DNA from: an uncultured Ruminiclostridium sp.
GTDB lineage: Bacteria; Bacillota; Clostridia; Oscillospirales; Ruminococcaceae
Direction: 5' to 3'
Assembly: GCA_934454635.1 (NCBI GenBank)
Contig: CAKSFR010000020.1
Location: 1-39,099, forward strand
DNA: 39,099 nt
Position numbers and translations under genes: made by a program. The notes below the pieces were generated by a model that did no database searches, had not been told where the DNA came from, and saw only the letters and a list, made by a program, of their open reading frames with translations. Of the stretch, positions 23,698 to 32,434 are shown one piece after another (positions within the stretch are counted from its first letter, which is position 1; each line of letters opens with the position of its first letter).

Positions 23698-25371
23698 TTA
23701 ATCGTCGCTCTTAAGCCAAGTGCGGATAAGCTGAGCAACAATTTCGGGATTTGTCTTTGAAAAATCCCTGATCTCCTTCTTCAGCATTGCCTCGCGGGTT
23801 TCTTCCGTTCCGCTTGTAAGGCTCTGAAGCTCGTAATCTTCCTTTTCGTCCTCGTCATAGTCATGCTGCTTCACGTCGTCCTCCGAAGCCGTACCGCTTC
23901 CGAAAGAGCTTGGCTGCGGAGTTCCGCCCATTGCTGCCGCCGTCGCCCTTCTTATTTTTGCCCGCTTCTTGCCCGAGCCTGTCGCAAACAGTGCGATAAC
24001 AAGCAGAACCACAAGAATTATGCCGAGCGCGATAATAACGAAAATAAGTGCGTCGCGTCCGCCCGGTACAACGACCGTTCCGTCGCCTCCGCCGATAGCC
24101 GACCCGTCCGTTCCGTCAAGCGTGAACGGATAAGCCTTGAACGTCACTCTGCTCAGATCCGCGCCGATAGCGTTCGCGATAGCGCTCTGCCATTCTTCGG
24201 TCTCCGCCTGTGAAACACCCGTTGCGTCAACAACTACGGTTGCGGAAATATTGTCGTAGCTGTAACCGTCCTTTTCTATCTGCCGAATCTCCTCATTTAC
24301 GAGGTAATTTATCTCTTTCTGCCATTCATAGTAAAACTCGTCGCCCTCGCCGACCTGAAGCGTCGGATAATCGGGCGAAATATCCGCGTCGACCGCTGTT
24401 CCGACAAGTCCGCCCTCAGCTGCGTTTCCGCCGCCTGCCGAAACGTACTTCTCGTTGTTGACCATGCCGCCGCGGTTGCCCTCAGAATCGACCGAAGGCG
24501 TGTATTCGGTTTTCTGCGTAACCTGACTGTCGTAGTTGAGCTGAACGTCAACGCCAACGCGGAAATCGGGGAATACTCCGTCGAACAGCTCGACCAGCTT
24601 ATCCTTGAGGATAGCGGTTATCGAGTTCTGGACGTCGAGCCGCTTGTGATAAAGCTCGATTTCATCGTCGTCGCTCTGCTGCTGAACGATTTCTTCGGTG
24701 GTAAGGAGATTTCCCTCGCCGTCCGTTACGGTTATATTTTCCTCTTTAAGACCCGGAACCGCAGTCTTTACGAGGTTGTAAATGCCCTTTATTACGTTTG
24801 TTGAAAGCTCCTTGTTGAGCATCAGCACAACCGACGCGCTCGCTTCGTCGCGGCTGTTTGATATAACGTAATCGTTCGTATCGGGAATACCGAGGATAAC
24901 GATTGCGGAGTCAACACCGTCGTACATCGAAAGCGTTGCACGCAGATTCTCCTGAAGCTGCTGCTTCTCCTTTACGCGCTTATCGCTTTCGGTCGAGAAA
25001 ATCCCAACGCCCGAATCCCAAATATTATAGTTGAACGCCGATTTAGGATAGCCCAGCATACTGAGCTGTACGCGCAGGTTTTCAACGTCCTTTTCGGGAA
25101 CGAGAATGTCGCCGTTTGAATTTATCGTGACATCTGTCGTGCCGAGGTCGCTGCGTATGACTGTGAGGATTTCAGCGGTTTCCTCCGAAGAAGCACCGCT
25201 GTATAAAACGGCATAGCCGGGATTATTCAGCAGTATTGCAAGGACTACCGCAGACGCAGCAACAACGCCAAGCACCGAGAAAAAGATGATATGTCCTTTT
25301 TTTCCGATGTCCGTCCACTTAGTCTTTGCCGTTCCCCATATTTTACCCCAAATTTCTTTGACTTTATCCAT
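23698..25371 (-). CDS. fliF: Flagellar MS-ring protein FliF
   Basis: A 557-aa protein with two membrane helices (about 28-48 and 440-465) flanking the extracellular ring-building domains; NNPGYAVLYSGASSEETAEI and DSGVGIFSTESDKRVKEKQ are family segments. The C-terminal about 25 residues (DFSKTNPEIVAQLIRTWL) form the FliG-binding tail. It builds the MS ring, the first structure of the basal body. Placed in the usual order after fliE. Confidence 0.96.
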   Translation of the reverse strand: MDKVKEIWGKIWGTAKTKWTDIGKKGHIIFFSVLGVVAASAVVLAILLNNPGYAVLYSGASSEETAEILTVIRSDLGTTDVTINSNGDILVPEKDVENLRVQLSMLGYPKSAFNYNIWDSGVGIFSTESDKRVKEKQQLQENLRATLSMYDGVDSAIVILGIPDTNDYVISNSRDEASASVVLMLNKELSTNVIKGIYNLVKTAVPGLKEENITVTDGEGNLLTTEEIVQQQSDDDEIELYHKRLDVQNSITAILKDKLVELFDGVFPDFRVGVDVQLNYDSQVTQKTEYTPSVDSEGNRGGMVNNEKYVSAGGGNAAEGGLVGTAVDADISPDYPTLQVGEGDEFYYEWQKEINYLVNEEIRQIEKDGYSYDNISATVVVDATGVSQAETEEWQSAIANAIGADLSRVTFKAYPFTLDGTDGSAIGGGDGTVVVPGGRDALIFVIIALGIILVVLLVIALFATGSGKKRAKIRRATAAAMGGTPQPSSFGSGTASEDDVKQHDYDEDEKEDYELQSLTSGTEETREAMLKKEIRDFSKTNPEIVAQLIRTWLKSDD

Positions 25372-25428
25372 TAAGTTCGCTCCGATTCACTCAAAATATG
25401 CTGCACAACGCAGTTTTAACGCGCCATA

Positions 25429-25746
25429 TTATATGCTCATGCGCATTATCTCGTTGTATGCGTCAACAGCCGCATTCTTCACATTTACAAGAAGCTGCGT
25501 TGCAATCTCGGCTTTTGTGATATTTATCTGCATCTGCTCAAGACTGTCCGTATCGCCGAGCATGAGCTTCATCATATCCTCGGTTTTCGTTGCCTGAGCC
25601 TGTTCGGCATTATCCCAAAGCCCTTTCATCGCGTCAAGAAAAGTAGGAGCCGCCTCTTCCGATTTAACGGAATCCGCGCGGTCTAACGTTATCTTTTCAA
25701 GCGGTTCAAGCGGCGTTATAACAGATGTGAGCGGTACTATGTACAT
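25429..25746 (-). CDS. fliE: Flagellar hook-basal body complex protein FliE
   Basis: A 105-aa protein whose C-terminal half (MLGDTDSLEQMQINITKAEIATQLLVNVKNA and the YNEIMRMSI end) is characteristic of FliE, which joins the MS ring to the rod. It lies between flgC and fliF, as usual. Confidence 0.93.
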   Translation of the reverse strand: MYIVPLTSVITPLEPLEKITLDRADSVKSEEAAPTFLDAMKGLWDNAEQAQATKTEDMMKLMLGDTDSLEQMQINITKAEIATQLLVNVKNAAVDAYNEIMRMSI

Positions 25747-25774
25747 AAAAATCAGCCTTTCTTTTCACTGAGTC

Positions 25775-26266
25775 TTACTGACCTATTGTAAGCGCTTTCT
25801 GCGCGAGAGATTTCATGCTGTTGAAAATAGTCAGGTTTGCGGTATACGACTGCGTTGCGGCGAGCATATCGATCTGCTCCTCCGCTACATCGACATTCGG
25901 GAGGTAGTAGTATCCGTCCTCGTCCGCGTCGGGGTGAGTCGGGTCGTACACGGGCGTAGGCGGGGTTTCGTCCTCTACGATCTTTGTCAGAAGCACGCCT
26001 TCCTGCTTTTCCTCGCCTTTTTTGCCTGCAAGTCCCTTAAGCTCGTTAAGCTTTTCGCCAAGCACGGTCTTGAATGTGATAAGGCTTTCGCGGTTGCTTT
26101 CATAGCTCTTATTTTCGGTGAAAACAACGCACTGGCGCACATAGGGTCCGCCGTCGGCAGTACGAGTGGTTTCCGCATTTGCAACATTCTGCGCAATAAC
26201 ATCGGCTCTTGCGCGCTGAGCTATCATGCCGGAAACCGCGATATCGAGATTACTTAAAAAAGCCAT
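25775..26266 (-). CDS. flgC: Flagellar basal-body rod protein FlgC
   Basis: A 163-aa proximal rod protein with the N-terminal NLDIAVSGMIAQRARADVIAQNVANAETT motif region (shortened here: SGMIAQRARAD, NVANAETT) and the C-terminal NVDVAEEQIDMLAATQSYTAN segment. The central part contains a longer variable loop (about 60-115) than in enteric FlgC. Confidence 0.95.
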   Translation of the reverse strand: MAFLSNLDIAVSGMIAQRARADVIAQNVANAETTRTADGGPYVRQCVVFTENKSYESNRESLITFKTVLGEKLNELKGLAGKKGEEKQEGVLLTKIVEDETPPTPVYDPTHPDADEDGYYYLPNVDVAEEQIDMLAATQSYTANLTIFNSMKSLAQKALTIGQ

Positions 26267-26282
26267 GGTACGTTCCTTTCAC

Positions 26283-26657
26283 TTATGATCTTGTCATTGC
26301 GGTGCGCAGCATATTGAACTCGGAGTTAAGCTGATTTATGACCGCCTGATACTGGAATGCGTTTTTAACAAAAAGCGCCTGCTGCGTGTCTGAATCGACA
26401 TTGTTGCCGTCGGGCTGATCCTTTGTGTTTTCATCAACGTACACCGTGGATTCAAGCTCCAGCCGCTTCTTTCCCGTCTGTTCGCCCGTCGCCTTATCGA
26501 TTTGGTCTTTAAGCACGCCCGCAAAATACAGATACTTGCATTTGTAGTCGGGCGTATCCTGATTTGTGATATTCTGAGAGATTATGCTCTGCTGCTTGCT
26601 CAGCAGCCCGAGTCCCTGTTCCATGATACGGAATGATGTATAGTCAAATAAAGCCAT
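26283..26657 (-). CDS. flgB: Flagellar basal-body rod protein FlgB
   Basis: A 124-aa proximal rod protein with the SKQQSIISQNITNQDTPDYK motif (N-terminal part) and a C-terminal KNAFQYQAVINQLNSEFNMLRTAM helix typical of FlgB. The start at 26657 follows GGAGG; an upstream in-frame extension to 26678 would include that site. First flagellar structural gene of the operon, with its own promoter at 26697-26725. Confidence 0.94.
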   Translation of the reverse strand: MALFDYTSFRIMEQGLGLLSKQQSIISQNITNQDTPDYKCKYLYFAGVLKDQIDKATGEQTGKKRLELESTVYVDENTKDQPDGNNVDSDTQQALFVKNAFQYQAVINQLNSEFNMLRTAMTRS

Positions 26658-26696
26658 AACGCCTCCAAAAAAACGCACAAATATACTTACCTATTT

Positions 26697-26725
26697 ATTA
26701 TACAACATTTCCCGTCATTTTTCAA
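26697..26725 (-). promoter_or_regulatory. Promoter of the flgB flagellar operon
   Basis: Minus strand: TTGAAA (26725-26720), 17-bp spacer, TATAAT (26702-26697). It is a sigma-A type promoter whose -35 overlaps the end of comFB; no sigma-D (TAAA-N15-GCCGATAT) match is seen. Confidence 0.82.
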
Positions 26726-27134
26726 TAGTTTTTTCAAAATTTCCGTGCGGCGGGCAAGATTTTATCGCAATGACCGCTTTCGTTATTGCCGAAATCACTT
26801 CGCTGCGGTGCGCGGCGGCAGTTACGTTTACCTCTTCGGTGTCGCTTTTTCGCTTTACAGCAACAAAAACGGGCGATATACGACTAAGCACCTCAGCCGT
26901 TACAGCCGAGGCGCATTTATCGCACATACAGCAGTTGAACCGTTCCATTATCACGGCAAGCTGCTCGTTTATCAAAAGAAAGATTACGTTTACAAGCTGC
27001 GGTCCACCCGCATTTTTCGTGAAAATAACCGGGACAGGCTCGCTCTCGGGGATTTTGAGTATCGGGTTGGCGGGCTTCTCTTCAGCCGCTTTCCCGATAA
27101 GCGTCATTACCTTATCGGTTCGTGCCGACCTCAT
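26715..27134 (-). CDS. comFB: ComFB-family protein
   Basis: A 139-aa protein with the ComFB signature: VIFLLINEQLAVIMERF followed by CCMCDKCASAVTAEVLSRISPVF (Cys-x2-Cys in CMCDKC, possible zinc site). Cyanobacterial ComFB homologues have been reported to bind cyclic dinucleotides; in Firmicutes the gene is often found with competence or motility genes. It overlaps parA by 4 nt (ATGA), and its C-terminal end is overlapped by the flgB promoter. With a diguanylate cyclase and PilZ gene upstream, a role in c-di-GMP output is plausible but inferred. Confidence 0.85.
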   Translation of the reverse strand: MRSARTDKVMTLIGKAAEEKPANPILKIPESEPVPVIFTKNAGGPQLVNVIFLLINEQLAVIMERFNCCMCDKCASAVTAEVLSRISPVFVAVKRKSDTEEVNVTAAAHRSEVISAITKAVIAIKSCPPHGNFEKTIEK

Positions 27135-27955
27135 TCGATTTCACCCCGCTGCTTGCGCGGTCTGCCCCTGCCGAGTTTTTTTACCGAACGCTTGGGCTTT
27201 TCCATGCCAAGTATCTCATATGTCAAGTTCATATACTCCTGCGCCGCCTTTGATCGCGGAGCGTACTCCGTTATCGTTTTGGCGTGAGCGGGCGCTTCAG
27301 CAACAATTACGCTGTTGGAAATTTTCTGCTCAAAAACGTCCGTGTCGAGCTGCTCGGCAATGATATTTGCCAGCTCCTCGACCTCTTTTGTGAGAATAAG
27401 TCGCGGATTGTACTTATTCAGCACAATCCCTCTTATTTCAAGCGAGTGATTATAGTATTTCTTGACCGCGAAAATCGTTTCCTTTAGCTGTGCAATGCCC
27501 TGAAGCGACAAAATTTCCGCAACCATAGGAATCACTATCTGATTTGCCGCAGCGTAGGCGTTTATCGTGAGCAGAGAAAGCGCCGGAGGCGTGTCGATCA
27601 GGATATAATCATAGCTGTCGGCAATATCTCCGAGATGTTCGCGCAGTATGTATTCACGACCGACTGACGTAAATTCAAGCTCCGCGCCCGAAAAAAGAAT
27701 ATTTGCGGGGACAACATCGCAGCAGGTGCAGTGCTGAATAGCGTCGTAAATACCGACGCTTCCCTTGAATACGTCGTAAATCGTGTATCCGCTGTCCGCG
27801 TCCGCGCCCAGGCTGAAGCTGAAGTTTCCCTGCGGATCCATGTCGATCCCGAGAACCTTTTTGCCCATTGCGGATAAACAGCCGCAAAGAGCCGAACAGG
27901 TCGTAGTTTTTCCGACTCCGCCTTTCTGATTTGTAACTGCAATAATTTTCGCCAT
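27131..27955 (-). CDS. soj: ParA/Soj-family ATPase with basic AT-hook-like tail
   Basis: A 274-aa deviant-Walker ATPase: KGGVGKTTT (near residues 11-19), DMDPQGN (near 39), LIDTPPALS (near 119). Soj partitions chromosome origins with ParB and binds DNA non-specifically. The C-terminus ends in a basic tail with GRGRPRKQRG, a good AT-hook core, beyond the usual ParA end. It is not next to parB, but upstream of comFB and the flagellar operon. ATG at 27955 is used because MAKIIAVTNQKGG is the normal start; TTG at 27961 is better spaced from GGAAGG and cannot be excluded. Confidence 0.9.
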   Translation of the reverse strand: MAKIIAVTNQKGGVGKTTTCSALCGCLSAMGKKVLGIDMDPQGNFSFSLGADADSGYTIYDVFKGSVGIYDAIQHCTCCDVVPANILFSGAELEFTSVGREYILREHLGDIADSYDYILIDTPPALSLLTINAYAAANQIVIPMVAEILSLQGIAQLKETIFAVKKYYNHSLEIRGIVLNKYNPRLILTKEVEELANIIAEQLDTDVFEQKISNSVIVAEAPAHAKTITEYAPRSKAAQEYMNLTYEILGMEKPKRSVKKLGRGRPRKQRGEIE

Positions 27956-28007
27956 TGTCAATCATATCCTTCCATCTCATGAAGTCGAATATGCCATACA
28001 TACACAG

Positions 28008-28036
28008 TTTAGCCGCACAGAGTTTGTGCGGCTAAA
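28008..28036. repeat. Perfect 12-bp hairpin between the cyclase gene and parA
   Basis: TTTAGCCGCACA (28008-28019) pairs with TGTGCGGCTAAA (28025-28036), loop GAGTT. No T-run follows on either strand, so a regulatory or mRNA-stability role is more likely than termination. Its GCCGCACA core resembles the first hairpin of the 10795-11066 island. Confidence 0.7.
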
Positions 28037-28055
28037 TAATTCTGAAATTTTGTGA

Positions 28056-30026
28056 TTATAACGTGTGCGCGCCCATTGTTGTTTCTTCGTCGGTAGGGTC
28101 GTAGATATGATAGTTTGCCTTACCGTTTTTCTTAACGAAGTACATAGCGGTATCGGCGCAGGCGATAAGCGTTCTTCCGTCCTGACCGTGTTCGGGCGAA
28201 ACCGCAATACCGATACTTGCCTTGATATTCAGCGTTGCGTCGACCGACTTGGAATAATATCCGCTGTAAAGGTCGTCGATAATATCCATCGAAAGAACCT
28301 CAAGGTTCTCGATCATCTTCGGGTCGGATACGCAGAGAACAAATTCGTCGCCGCCGAAACGTCCCGCGAAGCCGCTCTCGCCGGCGTGCTTCTTGATAAC
28401 GTCGGCAACATATCTGATTACCTCGTCGCCTACCGCGTGGCTGTAGCGGTCGTTGATGAACTTAAAGTCGTCTACGTCGAGGAACAGCGCTGCGACCTTC
28501 TGGTTTGCATTGCGGTCAAGCTCAGCCTGGAACTCGCGTTCAAACGTATTTCTGTTGTAAAGCTGAGAAAGGAAGTCGTAGCTTGCACGCTCCGCGAGCT
28601 TCAGCGTAGCGTTCTTCTCACTCGTGATATCCGTAAGGACTCCGATAACACGGAGAATTTCGCCAAGTCGGTCGGTTATGCAGTGCGCGCGCATTGCAGC
28701 CCACATATCCTTGCCCTGAGCGTCCTTGATAAGGTATTCGCCGCCGATATCGTCCTTGTTCTTTAAGAGTGTGTTTATGTCGCGCTTATAGCGCTCGGTG
28801 TCGTCCTCGTTCATCATCGAGTCGATGAATTTACCGTTGCTGAGCGTTGCGCCCGAAACGTTAAGACCAATCTTCTCCTTGAAGTTGTCGGAAACGAACA
28901 TACTTTCTTTCGCAAAATCGTATTCAAACAGCATATTGTCGGAAAGGTCGGAGACTGTCTTGTGAAGCTCCTCGCTGAGAATTGCTTCGTCAAGCATATC
29001 GTTGAAGGTTTCGGACATTCTCGCGAACTCTCTCTTCATGTTTCTCGTGTCGATACGCTGTTCGCGGTTGCCGGAGTTGATATCCTTCATCGTGCGCACC
29101 ATGTCGAGCATGGGGTTGATGATGTTCTGCGTCATTATTACCATAACGAGCATACAGATAAGCGCAAGCGCCACAATAACCGCAACGGCAACTATAAACA
29201 GGAAAAATACCGAGTCGGAAGCGCCGGAAGCGGGATAAAGCGAGAACCATACCCAATCGGTTTCATCAACAGTGCCGTAGCCGCCTATATAGCCGGCTTT
29301 TTCAAGCTTTCCGAAGCCGTTTGTGAAACTCTCGTTCAGAGTCGAGGATACCATGCCCTTTATTTCGCCGCTGAGAGCGGAAGCGTCCGCTTTGCACACG
29401 CCCTCGCCGTTATAACCGACAACGCTGCCCGAATCCGCAACAACAAACGAACCCGTGCCGAGTACGGTATACTTCGCAAGATAGTCCGTAACGGCGTTCA
29501 TGCTTACAACGCACGCAACATAGCCGCCATCAGCAAGCTTGTTGGCGGTAACGAAAACGCTGTCGCCGTAGTTGTCGTCCGCAGGGAAAATTTCGGAAGC
29601 AAACGCATTCTGCTTATTTGCCCAGTTATCGTTGACCGCAAAGAAGTGCGTGCCTGCGCCGGAACCGATTCCGTCGCTCACGATGCTGCCGTCCTTATCG
29701 AGTATAACGACATCGAGAACGTATCCGCGCTCGCTCTTAAAGCCCTCGCGGAGATTATCAATGTCGCTCTTTACGGAATTAAGGTCCGTAACCGCGCTCT
29801 GAACCGAATTGAGCGCACTGAGCGCCTTTGCGTCGTCGATATATCCTTTCACAATGTTATCAATACCGGAACTGTACGCATAGCCCGTACTTCCCGCTTC
29901 ATTGGCGATCATTTTCGAGGAAAATCCGAAAATCTGAAGCGTGGAAACAAGCCCCAGTATGATCAGCGGGAGAACCGTCACGCCGATCAATATCGCCCTC
30001 AATGAAGTCTTTAACTTGATATTCAT
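28056..30026 (-). CDS. Membrane diguanylate cyclase (extracellular sensor, HAMP, PAS, GGDEF)
   Basis: A 656-aa protein: membrane helix near 8-30; extracellular Cache-like sensor (about 35-260); second helix near 265-295 (FLFIVAVAVIVALALICML); HAMP (about 295-345); PAS domain (about 360-480); and a C-terminal GGDEF domain, with GRFGGDEF motif at about 556-562. It should make c-di-GMP from two GTP in response to an external signal. The RxxD inhibitory site five residues before GGDEF is absent (AGES instead), so product feedback is not expected. The start at 30026 follows AAAGGAA. It lies between the PilZ gene and parA on one strand. Confidence 0.92.
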   Translation of the reverse strand: MNIKLKTSLRAILIGVTVLPLIILGLVSTLQIFGFSSKMIANEAGSTGYAYSSGIDNIVKGYIDDAKALSALNSVQSAVTDLNSVKSDIDNLREGFKSERGYVLDVVILDKDGSIVSDGIGSGAGTHFFAVNDNWANKQNAFASEIFPADDNYGDSVFVTANKLADGGYVACVVSMNAVTDYLAKYTVLGTGSFVVADSGSVVGYNGEGVCKADASALSGEIKGMVSSTLNESFTNGFGKLEKAGYIGGYGTVDETDWVWFSLYPASGASDSVFFLFIVAVAVIVALALICMLVMVIMTQNIINPMLDMVRTMKDINSGNREQRIDTRNMKREFARMSETFNDMLDEAILSEELHKTVSDLSDNMLFEYDFAKESMFVSDNFKEKIGLNVSGATLSNGKFIDSMMNEDDTERYKRDINTLLKNKDDIGGEYLIKDAQGKDMWAAMRAHCITDRLGEILRVIGVLTDITSEKNATLKLAERASYDFLSQLYNRNTFEREFQAELDRNANQKVAALFLDVDDFKFINDRYSHAVGDEVIRYVADVIKKHAGESGFAGRFGGDEFVLCVSDPKMIENLEVLSMDIIDDLYSGYYSKSVDATLNIKASIGIAVSPEHGQDGRTLIACADTAMYFVKKNGKANYHIYDPTDEETTMGAHTL

Positions 30027-30101
30027 GTCTGAACCATTCCTTTCCTGCGGCGCATACCGCTGCGCCAAGCGCATGATATTTCAGAAGCTGCTGCTTCGGA
30101 A

Positions 30102-30815
30102 TTACTGATTTCCGTTTACTCTTTCAAGTCCCTCGGCAAGGCGTTCGTCGCGCTCCATCTGTTCCTGCCGCTGATGAAGCTGGATACCGAACACAAGCTT
30201 TGCCAGAAGCTCTTCCTGCTGCGGGTCGGTATTCACAAACTGACAGCCGTAACCCTCCATCTCCCCGTTCGCGTTACGCTGAACACGGATTATTTTCGCC
30301 ATAAGGCTGACCGTTCCCACGTCCGAGCCGAAGCGGATAAAAAGAATATCTCCGAGCGCGAACTGATGCCGCATCTCAGCGACAAAAATCCCGCCGATAT
30401 TTATGTTTCTTATAACGCATTCGTACGGGTCGTCAAGCGCATAGCTGTCCTCGCCGCGCATAAACCCCGTCACAACGGCGCTGAGGTTCGCCTCGACCTT
30501 AAAATAACGCCGTCTTTCCGCCATAAGCGTTCCGTATTCATTGCGGATCTGGACGTTGACCTGATTCGGGAGCGACATCTTTACAACGCCCGTATAGCGT
30601 ATTCTGTCACCGTTTTTCATGTATGTAATAATGTACAGGCTCCGATCTATCTCAAACTCGGGAAAATCCTTGCCCTTTATGATTATTATATTGTCAACGG
30701 GGATATCGTCGATAAACATACGCGGAAAAGAGAGCTGTTCCTTTTGGGCAACGACCAGCTTTCTGCCGGTAGCCGTCGTAAGCTCAATCTTCAGTATTTT
30801 TTCATAATCGAGCAT
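30102..30815 (-). CDS. PilZ-domain protein, YcgR-like
   Basis: A 237-aa protein with an N-terminal YcgR-like beta domain (about 1-95) and a PilZ domain (about 98-220), the layout of flagellar brake proteins that bind c-di-GMP and slow the motor. The binding motifs are degenerate: the RRxxxR motif reads RRRYFK (101-106), with Lys replacing the last Arg, and the (D/N)xSxxG motif reads NINIGG (137-142), with Asn for Ser. It may bind c-di-GMP weakly or not at all. It is 76 nt upstream of the cyclase gene, same strand. Confidence 0.85.
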   Translation of the reverse strand: MLDYEKILKIELTTATGRKLVVAQKEQLSFPRMFIDDIPVDNIIIIKGKDFPEFEIDRSLYIITYMKNGDRIRYTGVVKMSLPNQVNVQIRNEYGTLMAERRRYFKVEANLSAVVTGFMRGEDSYALDDPYECVIRNINIGGIFVAEMRHQFALGDILFIRFGSDVGTVSLMAKIIRVQRNANGEMEGYGCQFVNTDPQQEELLAKLVFGIQLHQRQEQMERDERLAEGLERVNGNQ

Positions 30816-30882
30816 ATAGCCTCCACCTTTCCGTGAAAAACATAGCCTGCCCCGTGCAAAAAGAGCAAACCGCTTACTACTA

Positions 30883-30912
30883 ATTATACATTAAAATGCA
30901 CAAAAAAGTCAA
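30883..30912 (-). promoter_or_regulatory. Promoter of the PilZ/cyclase genes
   Basis: Minus strand: TTGACT (30912-30907), 18-bp spacer, TATAAT (30888-30883). The rest of the 322-bp gap (30816-31137) is AT-rich and holds this promoter and the divergent one at 31074-31102; no gene is seen. Confidence 0.75.
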
Positions 30913-31073
30913 TAGCGGCAAGCAAAATTTTTTCCTTGTTTTAAAAAAACGGCAGGTATTCCATACAAAATAGCAGACTGCACAAATTTTCGTGATGTTT
31001 TATGCTTTTTTTGAGATTTTTTTGTTAAAATCCACAAAGAAACAAAAAAAGTGTAAAAAAACATTTATTTCGC

Positions 31074-31102
31074 TGTACAAGCATTAAAAAAATCGGTATA
31101 AT
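31074..31102 (+). promoter_or_regulatory. Promoter of the 31138 gene
   Basis: TGTACA (31074-31079), 17-bp spacer, TATAAT (31097-31102), preceded by long A/T tracts that could act as an UP element; a GGAGG site follows at about 31124-31130. Confidence 0.6.
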
Positions 31103-31137
31103 TATAGTATATGAAAACGTTTTGAGGAGGCGCAGCG

Positions 31138-31860
31138 ATGCCGCGATATTTTCACTGCCGCACTGACGGATATTCCGCGCACGGAAAAGCAGTCATTCTC
31201 TGCTCCGCCGCATTCTGCGCCGAAATATGTATTGCCGCTTTTTTCGTGCTGATCTTTAACTTCTGTACCTCTCCCGACCGCGGCACTGCCGTCGCAATGC
31301 TTGCGGTGATATGCGCCTCGCTCGCCTGCGGAATGGCGGTATGCCTGCTCGCGGCTGAAATTTCACGAAAAAAGATTCGGCGACACAGCCGCTATACATA
31401 TCTAGATATTCAGCAAAAAGGCTTCATCCTGAGCGTTTACGCGGGAGAATATCGTATAATGGGAAAGAAAACCGTCCTGCGCGATCTGTATTATGTTCCC
31501 TTTCGCGCGGTAACGCTTGCGGAACTCTGCGAGGACGGCAAAAACATTGTCATAACGGGCGAAATACGTCATTTCTGCATGAACAGCGATAATCTCGGAT
31601 ATCACATTGCCGACGGCGACTTTGACTTCGACCGCAGCATTCTTAACGTTTCGGGTTTCGACGCAAAAAAACAGCTCAGGCTGCCGCCCATGTTCGGGAA
31701 ACCAACCGACATAATGAAAACGCTTTCCGAAGCATACAAGGAATGGCGCGCGATCCCCGCTCCGAAGCCCAGAACCTTTCACGAGGCGGACTTTATCCGC
31801 CGCCGCCCTAAAGCGCGCGCAATGCCGGAAAGCTTCGATTACAGGCGCGAATGGAAATAG
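31138..31860 (+). CDS. Uncharacterised membrane protein with two N-terminal helices
   Basis: A 240-aa protein I do not recognise. Two hydrophobic helices (about 18-44 and 51-74) are followed by a basic stop-transfer segment (SRKKIRRHSR) and a cytoplasmic region of about 160 residues with alternating beta-like segments (QQKGFILSVYAGEYRIMGKK, KNIVITGEIRHFCM), and a basic tail. The layout resembles membrane-anchored proteins with a PH-like or other small beta domain, but this is only a layout. It has a good GAGGAGG site and its own promoter, divergent from the PilZ gene. No clear terminator follows. Confidence 0.7.
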   Translation: MPRYFHCRTDGYSAHGKAVILCSAAFCAEICIAAFFVLIFNFCTSPDRGTAVAMLAVICASLACGMAVCLLAAEISRKKIRRHSRYTYLDIQQKGFILSVYAGEYRIMGKKTVLRDLYYVPFRAVTLAELCEDGKNIVITGEIRHFCMNSDNLGYHIADGDFDFDRSILNVSGFDAKKQLRLPPMFGKPTDIMKTLSEAYKEWRAIPAPKPRTFHEADFIRRRPKARAMPESFDYRREWK

Positions 31861-32119
31861 CGGCGCAAAATCCCGATAACACATTAAATTCGCATTAATA
31901 TAATCAAGAGAGAGCTCATTGAAAGCGTCGGTCTGTACGGTAATTCGTCATTGGGAACGCGCACACATGAAAAAGCCGAAATATTTCTTCATACGGATAC
32001 GCTCAATGTTAAAATATTTCTGCAAATGGCGCAGAAACGGGAAATACGCGGGCGGCAGAAATAACGAGCGGCGAAATTATTCCCGCGCGGATAACTGACG
32101 TGCTTTTCACTGTCGGATA
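31861..32119. other. Gap without an assigned gene
   Basis: About 260 bp between the 31138 gene and the next promoter. One frame is open from 31888 to a stop at 32062-32064 (58 codons) but has no ATG, GTG or TTG with a ribosome site near its beginning, so it is not called. No hairpin terminator or known RNA motif is recognised. Confidence 0.4.
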
Positions 32120-32148
32120 TTGACAAATTATGCGCTTTGTGTTAGAAT
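32120..32148 (+). promoter_or_regulatory. Promoter of the small membrane protein/P-type ATPase operon
   Basis: TTGACA (32120-32125), 17-bp spacer, TAGAAT (32143-32148). No metal-regulator operator dyad is obvious. Confidence 0.8.
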
Positions 32149-32198
32149 ATGCCTAGCCTATGGAAAGCTATTCAAAGCTCGAAAGGACGGTAAAAATC

Positions 32199-32432
32199 AT
32201 GAAAAATTTATTTAAGAATGAAAAGGTTTGTTTCTTTACACTCGGCGTTCTCGCAGCGACCGCAGGCGTTAAATTTCTCAAGAGCAAGACCTTCCATGAC
32301 GGCTGTGTAAAGGCTGTTGCAGGCGGAATGAAGCTGCGCGACGACGCCGCGTCTTCTCTCGCAAAAATCAAGGAAGACGCAGAAGATATGCGCTTTGATG
32401 AAAACAACGGCGAGGACGCGAAAGAAGAATAA
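32199..32432 (+). CDS. Small single-helix membrane protein paired with P-type ATPase (DUF6110-like)
   Basis: A 77-aa protein with one hydrophobic segment (about 8-26, VCFFTLGVLAATAGVKFL) and an acidic C-terminal tail (EDAEDMRFDENNGEDAKEE), which could bind cations. Small proteins of this form recur directly upstream of metal-transporting P-type ATPases in Clostridia, and I recall them as DUF6110; no function is established. The start at 32199 follows AAAGGACGG; an upstream ATG at 32160 begins too near the promoter. The next gene starts 2 nt after its stop. Confidence 0.7.
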   Translation: MKNLFKNEKVCFFTLGVLAATAGVKFLKSKTFHDGCVKAVAGGMKLRDDAASSLAKIKEDAEDMRFDENNGEDAKEE

Positions 32433-32434
32433 GT

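Noticed and set aside
31888..32064. 58-codon open frame in the gap before the P-type ATPase operon
   Set aside because: No start codon with a ribosome site near its beginning; could be a gene remnant but nothing supports this.
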